From assembly GCA_020284085.1 (NCBI GenBank), contig JACEVL010000808.1:108501-172500 (forward strand): DNA of 64,000 nucleotides. The letters run 5' to 3'. Source of the stretch: Aporrectodea caliginosa. Lineage: Eukaryota; Annelida; Clitellata; Crassiclitellata; Lumbricidae. Below the pieces are notes generated by a model that searched no databases, was not told the DNA's origin, and saw nothing but the letters and a program-made list of their open reading frames with translations. Made by a program: the position numbers and the translations under genes. This document shows, piece by piece, positions 21,471 to 34,600 of the stretch. The number at the start of each line of letters is the position of its first letter. Position 1 is the stretch's first letter.

Positions 21471-22352
21471 TATACCCCGCAGCCGATCGAGTCGATCGAT
21501 CGAGTCGATCATATACTCGGACAAGTCGAGTCGATCGAAAAATCGTCGACTCGCTCGACTCGCCGATCGAGTCGATCGTAAACCCGGCCAAGTCGAGTCG
21601 ATCGTTGTTTCCTCGACTCGACTCTGAAATATTTTACTTACTATTTCTTCACAAAATGACAGACCTTATGATATAATGACGTAATTCTGTGTAAACACAA
21701 CAACTACCATATGAACCTAATAATTATGAAGTTCACTGCAAATAATGAACCTCTTGGCACTTTCTTATTAGTGGAAGTTATAGAGATACTTTCTTTCACA
21801 GTTTAACTATAATAGATAGATATCACACGTCCTCTACTGCCGTCTTATTTGTTGAGCTGGTATTAATTTATGTACCGTACCGTAGGAGATTCCATTGTAG
21901 CCTAGCTGCCTAGCTGATCAAGTCGACAGATTTAGCGAGGTTTAATCCTTACAAGTCAACCACAGGCAGACACGATGTCATTATAATACCTGAACTGTAA
22001 CTTACCAGTTCAATTAGGCTACAGTTGATGCTTTGTACATTAGACACCAGAGCTATAGAAGTTTAACTGCAATTACAGTTGCTAATAGAACAGTACTGTT
22101 TTAACCACTGACAGTTTGAGAAAGAGCGTGCAATTGAAATGCATGGGTAATTTAGATACTGGATCATAAGACTGCAATAGTCGTCAGCAATTTTGGCCAG
22201 TAGACTACGGTCCAAGTCGACGAAGTCGATCGAGTCGATCGTCGTCCGAGCCAAGTCGATCGAGTCGTCGAAAGGTCGGCGAGTCGACGAAGTCGATCGT
22301 CGGCCGAGCCAAGTCGATCGTACACACTCGACTCGATCGACTGCGGGGTATA
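21471..22352. mobile_element. MITE with 8-bp TSD and TCGA-rich subterminal repeats
   Basis: The ends TATACCCCGCAG(C/T)CGATCG are inverted repeats. The flanking 8-bp direct repeat TGAGGAAC (21463-21470 and 22353-22360) is perfect. Next to each end is an approximately 140-bp block packed with TCGA/GTCGATCGAGTCGA words, in mirrored orientation. No coding capacity. The 8-bp duplication points to hAT-like integration (P and Merlin elements also make 8 bp); the termini do not start with the usual CAG. Confidence 0.85.
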
Positions 22353-22842
22353 TGAGGAACAGTTACGTTTCTATCGCTGATGAACTTCAGTTGAAGATGC
22401 TGACTGTCTCCATAGCGTGTCCACATGGTCCACTGACGGTCTCGCTATTTAACCGACTCACTCTGCCTCATCGACATCCGTATTCCTCAGCAAGCTCTGC
22501 TCACTTATGAAGCAGTTCATTATCCATAACACATAACTGTGATCGCTGGAAAACTTAACCTCCAGCCGGAAACCAGGTAGTTCTACTCATCACTGTAAAA
22601 ACATTAGCGACTGGTGCAGCACGTGGTCGAATCGACGCCCAAACATTGGAGGCTTGTTATGTAGCCGGATCTGCATCGTGGCAACCACAGAGAATTGTAT
22701 GAAGGTGGAGCTACGCTGTCTGATCAAGGCCTTGTGATCCCGTTCACGTTCAAGAGCCTGGTTCATGTCCTCAGACACATTCGTGCGTGGAAAAATTCGA
22801 GTCACGCCTTCACGTCAACGACATGAGCAAGCCCGTTATGCG

Positions 22843-23203
<361 letters not shown>

Positions 23204-23869
23204 CAATCAATATTCGTTTTGAATTCCAAGTTGTCACAGATGCAACTTGTTACAATGAAAGCTCATTATTAGTTAAACAAGGATTCGAGTACGATAACGT
23301 TCGGAGTTTGGATTAGGTGCCAATTTAGTTTAATTAATAAACGTTCCGATATAGGACTCTATAGATACACAGTTTTTAAGGGGAAGTCTTTAAGGATCGT
23401 CTTTAAGGGGAAGTTTGAAGTCATGCGGTCGGGCGCGAAGGTTACATTTAGATGGGTTTTTTGCTGGAAAAAGGCTACGAAGAATGGCTTGGATCTGACC
23501 ATATGGCGGAGAACAGGCGGTCATCCTCCGCCCTTGCCATTACCTCGTCGCTCGGGGTCGAAGGAACCCACTGCGTTTCATCCTGCTAAGCAACTTCTCA
23601 ATCCTTTCCCTATTCCTGGTACTCGCATACCCCCCCCCACCAGGCGAAGATCTTTCCCTTGTGGCTGCGGCCCGTTGGAGGTATACATGGGTTGGGCATA
23701 TATCCAACTTCATGTGGGATGTACATGTATTATATTGCTTGCTGATGCTCAGATGCATTGAGTTTAAGCTTAATGGTCATGCGTAATTCCTTGCGAGCTG
23801 TGCACCATCTTTCTTAGAGAATTGTGTGTCTCAATCCCATCCACTCCTGGCCGTGGATTTCTTTGCTCT

Positions 23870-24115
23870 GCAGCTGCACAGGGTGACCTGGTTGTTCCCT
23901 CAGCCAGATCTTCCAGAGTGCAGCACAGAAGCTTCGCCGTGGTCGGTCTAACTTCTTGAACAGATTATATAGCATCCTATGATATGAGCTCCTTGGTTTT
24001 TCTTTATCTTTATTCTAAGTTGGTTTCGATTCTGATTTACTGTTGTTGGGTCGGGAGGAGCCCCTCTGATATAAGTCTCTCTTGAAGAGGCGCTATGTAC
24101 GTCTGTGATAACAAA
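23870..24115 (+). mobile_element. LINE 3' fragment
   Basis: Plus-strand reading GDLVVPSARSSRVQHRSFAV then VGLTS, followed by the AGGAGCCCCTCTGATATAAG..GAAGAGGCGCTATGTACG tail. This equals the RVRSxxxxRSFSVVGPSLWN block and tail of the CR1/jockey-like families here. Confidence 0.6.
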
Positions 24116-24300
24116 TATTAGTCTTCAAACTACATGAATCTCGTTTGTCCTGCTTATATTTAAAAGCTGTCCCAGTTACAGATCATCGTTCTCTTTCAGT
24201 CAATGATCTGTCAGTCTGTCGGCAGTAGACGATGACTAGTAGGCCCTAACTGTAATGCCATCTATGCGGGTTTCCTTTTATGGTGCATTGAGCAACTTAA

Positions 24301-24334
24301 ACTACCTAGTGTCTGCGTGCAGACACTAGGTAGT
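24301..24334. repeat. Perfect hairpin, 16-bp stem, 2-nt loop
   Basis: ACTACCTAGTGTCTGC, GT, then the exact reverse complement. Confidence 0.95.
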
Positions 24335-24759
24335 CTAGACGTGTTCGTGGCATTTCGAAATTTGACTATGCTTCGAATTATATACGGGACGTAGCCTACA
24401 TCATTGGCTGCCTATTTAACAGCGCAGTGACTTAAAGATTTTTATGTTAGAAATGGTTTTCTTTACTTACGAGAGTTTTGTTGCCTCGTTTCAAGATTGG
24501 ATTGCTGAGAAATCTTTATTTCACGGCTTCGGATGAACTTGCTGTTCCCTGTTCAAGTGTTCATGCATTTCGACAATGTGACATCGTGCCTTTTCAGTCT
24601 ATCCACCTGGAATAACCAATCTTTAGATATGTGTGTTCTTTTCACCAGAGACGTCGCATCTCCCTTCTACAAACATTTAAAACCTGCTAACTTTTGCGAT
24701 GGGACTGATCAAGATTGGCTGACTTCTTAGATATTTGCGGGACTATAATGATTGTGCAC

Positions 24760-24928
24760 CAAGGTGCAGTTGGCAGTTGGTTTATTAAGGGATATTGTCA
24801 CTAACTTACTTAATGTGAAAAACGTTAATTGTCAGGAAACTTTATACTTTTTAACTTTGTTTATAAAGATGTCTGTACACCAAAGTGCGATTAGCAATTG
24901 GTTAATAAAGAATACTTACTTACTTACT
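24760..24928 (+). mobile_element. Duplicated retroposon tail
   Basis: Two imperfect copies of GCACCAAGGTGCAGTTGGCA..GGTTTATTAAG (24758-24800 and 24877-24910), the second followed by AATACTTACTTACTTAC. They match the tail at 18420-18478. Confidence 0.5.
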
Positions 24929-25311
24929 AGGCTGGAAGTTCATCTCATAAGATATCTTAGAGTTTATATGTGTGTGTGCGCACGCGCACGCGTGTGTGGG
25001 TGGGATATTTTGAATGAATGAATAAAAGGTTTAAGTATTGTTGAAAGATCTGTAGTCGTCACGGGTTGTCTTTACTGCTATGGTTTTATTTCCAATCATA
25101 CCCAGACAGAACCCAACAGTTGCATTGTAGCGAAATATAAGGTCTTCGTAGGCCTATATTCATGATATGAAATCATTTCGGGCTTTTTATGAATAATGTC
25201 AGCATGTAGGTCACACATATAGTCTAATTTGTTATTTGTGCTTAGATGCTTTCAGCTAATCCTCGACTGAGGCTAATTTAATTCGGAGAGAGAGAAGACT
25301 TCTGGTGAGCA

Positions 25312-25660
25312 ATGCCTCTGGCTCAGACTAGACTGGAATGTCTCCAGATCCTGAAACTGTTGCAGTGCATTCGAGAGCGCGACTGGACGCAGGTGGAGAA
25401 GCTGGTGGCCAACGGGGTCCCTGGTCTCGTCAACTACACCGACCCAACGTTAGGCGAGATGCCGATCAGCGTGGCTGCGACCAACGATGATCTCGAAATG
25501 GTGGAGCGGTTATTGAGGCTGGGAGCCAGTGCAGATGCTGTCGACGGCAAAGGGAGAACTGCCATCATGAGAGCGGCTCAGCTGGGAAACTATGCATGTG
25601 TTGACTTATTCGTCAAAACAAGGACAGCCAATCTAAGGATACAGGATACAGAAGGAAAAG
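25312..25660 (+). CDS. ANKEF1: ANKEF1 exon 1
   Basis: Start ATG with the conserved MPLAQTRLECLQILKLLQCI beginning. Covers the first ankyrin repeats (DDLEMVERLLRLGASADAVD, GRTAIMRAAQLGNYACVDLF) and ends ..DTEGK plus one base. The only donor giving the right phase is AAG/GCCAGT, a GC-type site. Confidence 0.9.
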
Positions 25661-28600
25661 GCCAGTTTATATGTCTGTTTAAATGTCTGTTTATATGTCT
25701 GTTTATATGTCTGTTTATATGTCTGTTTAATGTTTATATGTCTGTTTATATGTCTGTTTATATGTCTGGTTATATGTCTGGTTATATGTGTGTTTATATG
25801 TCTGTTTATATGTCTGTTTATATGTCTGTTTATATGTCTGTTTAAATGTCTGTTTATATGTCTGTTCCCTCTCTTTCCAGCCCTCTCCTCTCCACTCTAA
25901 TCCTATCATCTTTTCTTCTCCTCTTTTATTCCAATCTCTTTCGTTATATCCTATCCTATTTTATTTGATTCTACTTCTTTTATCTGGATGTATTCTTTCT
26001 TTGTGTTCAGACATTGGAAAAATTCTAGATATCAAAGAGTTCTAGTAGTCATCTGTTCTAAGAGTTTATTATGGGTCTGGCGCAGACTGGCGGTATCAGT
26101 TGGGTTATGTTCTAGTTTGTTAATACAAGACCTTTGCTGTTCTGTCTCTGGTCTATCCACGCTGATTCTACGACTCCAGTACGTAGGGTCAATTGGTCGT
26201 CGCTTTGAACGACCTTCGACGACACAACTTAGAGGTTTGGTCGTCCACTTGGAAATGACTTCATCTAGAGCAGCATCTTAGAAATGACTTCATTGGTAGC
26301 ATCTTCTGCTTTTGGATTCTTCACTCACCTTTAATTAACGCCTGAAACTCTTTGGCCGAGTCTGAGATGAGAACAGTTCAAATGAGATCTCTGAGGAAAT
26401 TAAACCTGTCTTACAGTAAAGCTGATAAAGTAGCACATTACAATCTGCCGACCGACCTCTCTCTGTTCCGTGTTTGTCCAACAGTTATTGTACTCGATTA
26501 ATGCATAGACCCACTTACTGTGCTTCGCACCATGAAATTGGAATTTACTGTCCAATCTGTTTGTTCCGTCAGTTCTTTGATGTCAATCGGGTCTAAACAC
26601 TTTGTCCCCCATGTTTCAACTTGCCCGATGAATCAATATAAGACAGTGAAATTATGCAGAAATATTTTGAAAATACTGAACCGCCTGATAGTGGCGCTCT
26701 ATGAAGACATTGGAATTGGTTCATGGATTGTAGATGTTCTGTTTTACTGTATGGTGCCAACTGAAAAGCACGAGAAATGCGCTGATCTGGCCATCAGTTA
26801 CGGTGCTGATGTTAACAGCCGCAACAAGAAAGGGACGCCACTCCTTGTGTCTGCCTGTGAGATGGCCGTGGAACTGGAAAGCTTCTGCCTTCTGTTGCTA
26901 AGCAACGGAGCCAGTCCAAATAACGAAGACGAAGTTAGTTAAAATTTGATCGTCTAAGTTTGACATCATGATTGATACAAACTAATCTCTCCCTGATCTG
27001 ATGATGTCTTGATGCTTCCAATTCTATCGAATTATGTGACCTAAGACTGCAAACAATGCATCAGTCGATCGTCGCTTGTGAGGAAATCAATGGACCAACC
27101 CGAATGATTGGATGTCAATTTGTTGGATGTCAATACAGCTGATCTTGAAATGCTGGCTTATCTAATGACCAACAGTTACGCCTATTCACATGAATGGTCT
27201 CCGACAATAGTTGTAAAAACCTATAATTTTTCCATGTCGCAAAGTTTCTGACGTGTTCGAGTTCTTCTGTCGTGATATAATTTATGATGAATTTAGAGGA
27301 ATGTGGTTTTATTTCTGGTTGTTCTTAGAAAACCAAACGAACTGCTTTAATGGCTGCTGCTTCCGCCGGAAGTGTAAGCTTGGTTAAGGCACTTCTGAAG
27401 AGAGGGGCAGAGGTCAGCAGTGTAATGGCTGGCTCAATGATACACGTTGTACACGAGGCAGCGAAGGGAGGACACATCGCTGTGCTACAGGTCGGTCAGA
27501 GAAACACACGGCTTGAAATAATAATTTCTCTCATTGCTTGTTGTCCAGTCTAGCCTCAGCTATGTGAATCTGTTGGTTTTATAGACGTTATTTGGGGGGT
27601 TACGAGGGGTACCTATACTCATCCGTACTTTTTGGACTGGGGTACCGTATACCCAACACTTTTACCCCAAATAAGTAATGCCACCACTTTTCAATCGGAT
27701 GGTTCTAATTGCAACTGTGCTTGTCCAAGTGTTGCTGTTTCTGTGTATCTTTGCATATGTAGGTACGAAGGTAGGTAGACAGACAAACAGATGGTACAAA
27801 GAGACAAACAGACAGTAAGACAGTAAGACAGATAAAACGAGTGTAGGCTTCTACTATAGCTACATAAGTAGGCCTACGTAAGGCGACTACGTGGAGACCG
27901 GTAGTCTGACGAACAGAACAGAATTACAGGCAGTCAGACGATTAGACTTTTAGCCCCACAGGTTATCGGACAGACCGATCGGCTGGCAGGCGGTACAGAG
28001 CTAGGTCCATTCGCAGGATATGGACCCGTGATTCAAGTGTCTCAGGATGTAGGTTAAAGCACAAGACTTATTCCAGAGCGCACACAGACATCCACACTGA
28101 TTGCAACCATCTCAACATCGCCTTTGCCAGCATCAGATTATTCTTACACATAGCCATCATCACACTAGCACACATTCCGGTTGTCACACATGACCTCGAG
28201 GATTTGTAGTACATCAAATGCATTCGGCGTTTAAACCCAAGTCATGCAGATATGCACTTTAGGCATTTAAAACAAATACAATCCTCTACAAGTCGCTTTC
28301 CGGCGGCTTTCGGATAATGGATAGACTGCTATAAAACGAATAAAGTAGATGTCAATATTGATGATAAACTTGTTGTTGTTGAGGCTAACTCGTCAGCTTT
28401 TCATCAGTTTTACAGTATAGATCTCATAGGGCAGCTCTCAAGGTCAGTAAACTCATGTTCAACTTCAATTAAAAAATTTCCCTGGGTTGGCTCAATATTC
28501 CATCACATCGCGGTAGATAGAATAGGACTAGCTGCCTCAATGCGATGACAACTGATATAAATAAGTATACATACGCTAATTATTAAATTAAGAGCCCTTG

Positions 28601-31600
28601 GAGGTTTTTAAGCGTCGCTATATAAATGATGTACTGTTGCGAACCATCCCTTGCGGTTCGCTAGGCGTGCTTTCGCCTGCACTCTAGTTGATTCCTCGCT
28701 CATTATTTGATCCGTGATCATCACCCGTTTGCAGCGCTGTAATTGGACCTTGCAGTCGCGCGCTGAGCTGTGATTCGTTAATATTGGCGCTTAATGCTCC
28801 CGCTTAATTGTTGGCTATATAAACCCGACGCATGTCATGCGCGGGGTTCTTCTTCGTTCTTCTTGATTCTTCGTCGTTCGCTCTGTGTGAGTCGTCGTGT
28901 CGATTGCCGTGGTTGCTCGACTGCTGGTGAAGCTGTGTGCTCCGACGGAAGAAGGACCTGGGTTCGATCCTCGCTTGTGTTCGACTGCTGTGTGCGTCGT
29001 GTGTTTTATGCAGGGTTAGTGCTACGTGATTGTATAATCGAAACTGTGTGTTTTATCGTGTGATGAGTCATGCGATTGCTATTTTTAGTATCCGTCGTTA
29101 ACTAAAGACTCATCGTTGATTATCTGTACTTAGGTTTCGAACTCTTAACCTTTGTTTGAAGGACCGAGTGCCTGTGACTGATATGAGAACAGATTTTCGT
29201 ATGTAATTAACCATTTAATTTGAATCTTATAAAAGCATATAAAGAAATTATCAATGTCTGATTCCATTGACCTAGAACGGAAAGTTACCGAGCTTTGCTC
29301 TCTTTTCCAGCAAATGATAGAGCGCCAAACAGATCAGGCAAGCAAATTAAATCTAGTAGTCGACTACCTACAGTCTGAGCGGCAGTTAAATGCTAATGAA
29401 ATACTTGCTGTTGAGGGTTCGAATCCAGCAGGGTTGTTTCCCTTGGCAAAGCCTTCAGAAGAAGGCGCGGACGATATTCACGGCCTGGTACCTGGTTCCC
29501 GCTCAGATCTGGTAGTTGGCGCGCCCGCCAAACTGGATGATGCTGCTCTGCCCCGTAGAAGTGCCAGACTAATGTCTAAAGCGCCAAAGTCCTACACATT
29601 ACCCGCCATATCTAAGACAAGAAATGTAGTGGTAAAACCCAGGTCTGTGTCAGATTCGAATCTTGTCAGCTCAAGACCGGATGTCCCTCAACAGCAGCGC
29701 TACTGCACCTCACCAGGAGGGCAGGACGCGACACGTGGTACCAGAAGTGGGGTTCGATTCCCGGTACATGAACCTGAAAATTCTGACACAGATAGATGGG
29801 AAGATTATGAATATTTCTTTGATTCAAACAAAGATGCTACTAAGAGGTTAGAATTGCATAATGTTATGGATTTAGGAGAAAAAGAATTAGAATCGTTGTG
29901 TGATTTTGAAGATGATTTATTGGTGAAACTTGATAATCAGAGGATTGATTTGAAGCATCATAATGATAATGACAATGATGATGATGATGATAATCATAAT
30001 GATGAAGATGATGACGATGATAATCACAATGAGGATGATGTGTTAAATAGATCAATAAGAAGTATTAGTGCAATTGAAAGGAGTTTAAATAATTCTCCTC
30101 ATATGTTGGAACAAAGTAGGAAGTATTTAGATTTTCTTGTTGACCGACCAGAGTCTAACGATAAGTATCTAGTTTCAGATGCACAACGGGACCAAGACCT
30201 GATGAGAGAGGGTCAACCCATCCTCTTCTCGTCCACATCCGGGTCTTCGCTCCGCTCCACTCGCTACGGTTCCTTCGACCCAGGTGCACATCCCAGTCAC
30301 ATAAACCCTCATTCGTCGAGCGTCTCTGATCTTCGCGTCACGAATTCGTCAAGCCGCTGCTTGTCGACTTTCTCTGCGCCATTCGTCTCTGCGCCGACCT
30401 ACGTCATGTCGTCATGGTCAACCGGTGGTCAACGTCGTCCGCGACCGATCCCTAGCACGATCAACTACTTCCGGTCACCGGTGAGCGCTGCCGCAGCTCA
30501 TCATCACAACCCAGTTGGTCCGGTCGAACCCGACATCTGGCAACGAGCACCGCCTGCTCAGCCTCTGTCGACCAACCGTCAAGAGAGAGACACCGGAACC
30601 AGCCGCCAGCCGAAGCAGATTCGAATCCTGACTACGCGTGCCTCAAGTGAAAAGTCGTCTCGACCAAAGCAGAGCCGACAACTACCTGCAATTCCTCGCG
30701 CTACGATGACCTCTGGCTACGATGCACTGCGAACTGAGAGACAACGCAATGAGACAACACCAGAGAGGCATATGAACAACACGGTTGTTCGAGACGTCAA
30801 TGAGAAGCTTGGTCAGAAGCCTGTCCGTGTGTCATCCGCCGCTCAACCGCCGACCTTGGTCAACAACCTGGCTTTGGTCGTGGACAATGGGTCGGGCGAT
30901 GAAAGGAATGACCCACCGAGAGAACCTGAAGTCGAAGAAAAGAAAACTCCTGGTAAGTCTACATCCTTCTCTGCTGAAGTGACCGGAGTTCGAGCTAATA
31001 GACAATGGCTGAAATTGGGTACTTATAACGGACGCACAGCTGTTGAAGCGTTCATTAGAAAATTTGAAGTGTGCGCTAGAAACAATGCATGGACTGATGA
31101 CGAGAAACTAAACCAGCTGATGGTCGCTCTCACAGAGCCTGCTAACCAGCTGCTCTGGGAGTTTGACTCTGCCACTGTTGCTTCTTGGGATGACCTGGTC
31201 AAACGATTAAGGTCTAGGTACGGTGGGTCCGACCAAACGGCCCTATACCAAACCCAACTTAGCACCAGACGGCAAAGAGATGGAGAAGAACTCGGGGTTC
31301 TCGTTCAAGATGTCCGCCGCTTGATGATCCTCGCTTTTCCGGGACCGACGACAATCCACAGTGAGACAATCGCCATCCGCTCATTCATAGATGCCATCCG
31401 AGACAAAGACCTCGCGATGAAAGTGCGTGAACGTGAGCCAGACTCTCTTGATAAAGCTTACAATTTAGCCATGAAATTCGAGGGCTACCAGAAAGCTGAC
31501 CGCAGTGGCGTAGACTCTTCCGACCGCCGCTACGCCCGAGCCAAAGCCGTCAGAGAAACCGAAACTTCGCTGGACGATGTCCGTAAATTAATTCATGATG

Positions 31601-34600
31601 AACTAGAACCGCACAGACGATCTGTCGAGAAGTTAGAGAAGATGTGGGACTCGTGGCTAACTCAACCACGAGCAGACACTATTCCATCGGCTCCGCCATT
31701 ACAAGAGACGAAATTCCAGTGGAGAGCCAGCGCTGGAAGAAACAGAAACGGGAACACGAGCAATCATCGCCAAACTCGTGCTGGAGGTGGACAAACTCTG
31801 AGACGATGTTTCAACTGTGGACATCCTGGCCACTTGGCAAGAGGTTGCCCTGACCGACAACAAACAGAAGCAACGGTTGCATTTGGAACTGATCAACCCG
31901 CTGATGCTAGACTGAATCACATTCCTGGCAGCAGTAACGCTTATCTTGCTGTACGGGTAGGTGGAAAGAACACTTTCGCGCTAATTGACACTGGTTGTGA
32001 ACTAGCTTTGGTGCCTGCGTCACTGGTGAAAATGGCTGATGTCACTAAGTCTACGCAGATGTTACGTGCAGCTAATGGTACCGCAATCCGAGTCCTTGGC
32101 GAGACTTCCCTACGGTGTGAGACTGATAACTTCGCCTTCACCGTTAACTGTTTGGTGACCGAACAAATCTCCGAGCTAATCCTAGGCCTGGCTTGGCTCG
32201 AGCAGCAACAAGCCCAGTGGAATTTCGGCCAAGGTTGTATCTCCATCCATGGTCATTCACTACCGATCGTCAGCCGACCGGAAACGACTAGCTGCCGGAA
32301 GATCATTGTCGCTAAAGATGTAATGATCCCTGCCATGAGTGAGCTTGACATTGAAACCTTTGCTGTCCTACCTCGTCTGAACGCGCCTTACGGACAATGG
32401 GCCACTCAACCGAAACTGCTGGACTCTGGAGTTCTCGTCGCTGGGACTCTGCTGCAAGAAAGTGCAACTGGTCTTATGGTAAGAATGCTGAATCCCACCG
32501 GAAGTGACGTTCGCATCAAGAAAGGAGTTTCATGTCCTACGGAGGAGGTGATTGTCCTTACCGACGAACACGAGAACAGTCCTCCAACCGCTTCCGCGCT
32601 CCGGGCCGACGCTGTGCAGGAATTGACCGAGAAAGAGGCGGAAGAAGTCCTGTCACCTCTCTGGCAGAATATCGCGACTGATTTATCGCCAGAAACGAAC
32701 CGAGAACTTCGCGACCCGTGTCTTCGCCAGCCAATCGACCCGCTACAAGCCAACCCTCTCGAGCCAAGTTCACACGACGCTGAGGTACAAGCCTACAGGC
32801 CTCTCCGCGCTTTGATCGGCAAAGTGTCTTCGCAACCTCTGCGCCTCCGGGATGTGCACCTTCCCCATATCCTTGCGGCGTACCGTGCGAGTGAGAGCGA
32901 GAGCACAGGCTTCTCCCCCAATCGTTTGTTTTTAGGTCGTGAATTGTGCATGCCTGCTGATTTAATTTTAGGTGATAGTTTGGTTACGCCAGAATTATTG
33001 TCTTCTGATGATTATGTTTCTGCACAATTACTTAGGATGCAAACTGATTTCACTGTGGCCAGAGAGTTTATGCAGCGCCAGGCTACTACACGAGCGAACC
33101 GCTATGATTTGAAGGTTAAACCCCGTGTGTTTGCTCCAGGTGACCTTGTGTATTATTTTTACCCCCGTCGAAGATCCGGGCTGAAAGATAAATGGTCCCG
33201 TTGGTACACAGGCCCATACCACGTGATGGAACAGCTGAGTCCTGTTCTGTATAAAATTCAGAAGAATCCTCGTTCACAACCTAAAATTGTGTACGTTGAC
33301 AAACTGAAGAAAGTTGTCGGAGGAGAAGAAAACTCCGAGAGACCCATTCCGGCTCCCTCAGGATTTGAGCCTGCTGACCTGCCATTTGATCTCGAGTCAG
33401 TAGACTCTTCGTTTCAGTTAGGTAATAGACCTAAGAGACGAATTGTAAAGCCTGCTCGATTTCGCCAAGTTGTTCTGGTGTGATGTTTTTTTGATGTCTT
33501 GTTTCTTCTGTGAAATCATGTGTAGTCTTGTTAAAATAATTACTGTCGATTGGTTATAATTTTGTGGAAACACACTGAATATGTTAACCTTGTTTGTTCA
33601 TGTCGAATCATTGTGTTGTTGACAAAGGGAGCTACTGATACCCTGATTGTTTATTTAGATTGTTTGTCTGAGAAGATTCAGCTTAATTTGCCATGTTTAC
33701 TATAGGGTGCTTAAATTTCTTCCCTTAGTCAGAAATTTCGGGAAGGTTGAGGAGGGTGTTGCGAACCATCCCTTGCGGTTCGCTAGGCGTGCTTTCGCCT
33801 GCACTCTAGTTGATTCCTCGCTCATTATTTGATCCGTGATCATCACCCGTTTGCAGCGCTGTAATTGGACCTTGCAGTCGCGCGCTGAGCTGTGATTCGT
33901 TAATATTGGCGCTTAATGCTCCCGCTTAATTGTTGGCTATATAAACCCGACGCATGTCATGCGCGGGGTTCTTCTTCGTTCTTCTTGATTCTTCGTCGTT
34001 CGCTCTGTGTGAGTCGTCGTGTCGATTGCCGTGGTTGCTCGACTGCTGGTGAAGCTGTGTGCTCCGACGGAAGAAGGACCTGGGTTCGATCCTCGCTTGT
34101 GTTCGACTGCTGTGTGCGTCGTGTGTTTTATGCAGGGTTAGTGCTACGTGATTGTATAATCGAAACTGTGTGTTTTATCGTGTGATGAGTCATGCGATTG
34201 CTATTTTTAGTATCCGTCGTTAACTAAAGACTCATCGTTGATTATCTGTACTTAGGTTTCGAACTCTTAACCTTTGTTTGAAGGACCGAGTGCCTGTGAC
34301 TGATATGAGAACAGATTTTCGTATGTAATTAACCATTTAATTTGAATCTTATAAAAGCATATAAAGAAATTATCAATGTCTGATTCCATTGACCTAGAAC
34401 GGAAAGTTACCGAGCTTTGCTCTCTTTTCCAGCAAATGATAGAGCGCCAAACAGATCAGGCAAGCAAATTAAATCTAGTAGTCGACTACCTACAGTCTGA
34501 GCGGCAGTTAAATGCTAATGAAATACTTGCTGTTGAGGGTTCGAATCCAGCAGGGTTGTTTCCCTTGGCAAAGCCTTCAGAAGAAGGCGCGGACGATATT

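Noticed and set aside
28794..29063. 89-codon ORF present twice (also 33916-34185)
   Set aside because: It lies in the LTR leader, covers the TATA box and start region, and shows no domain; duplication only reflects the LTR pair.
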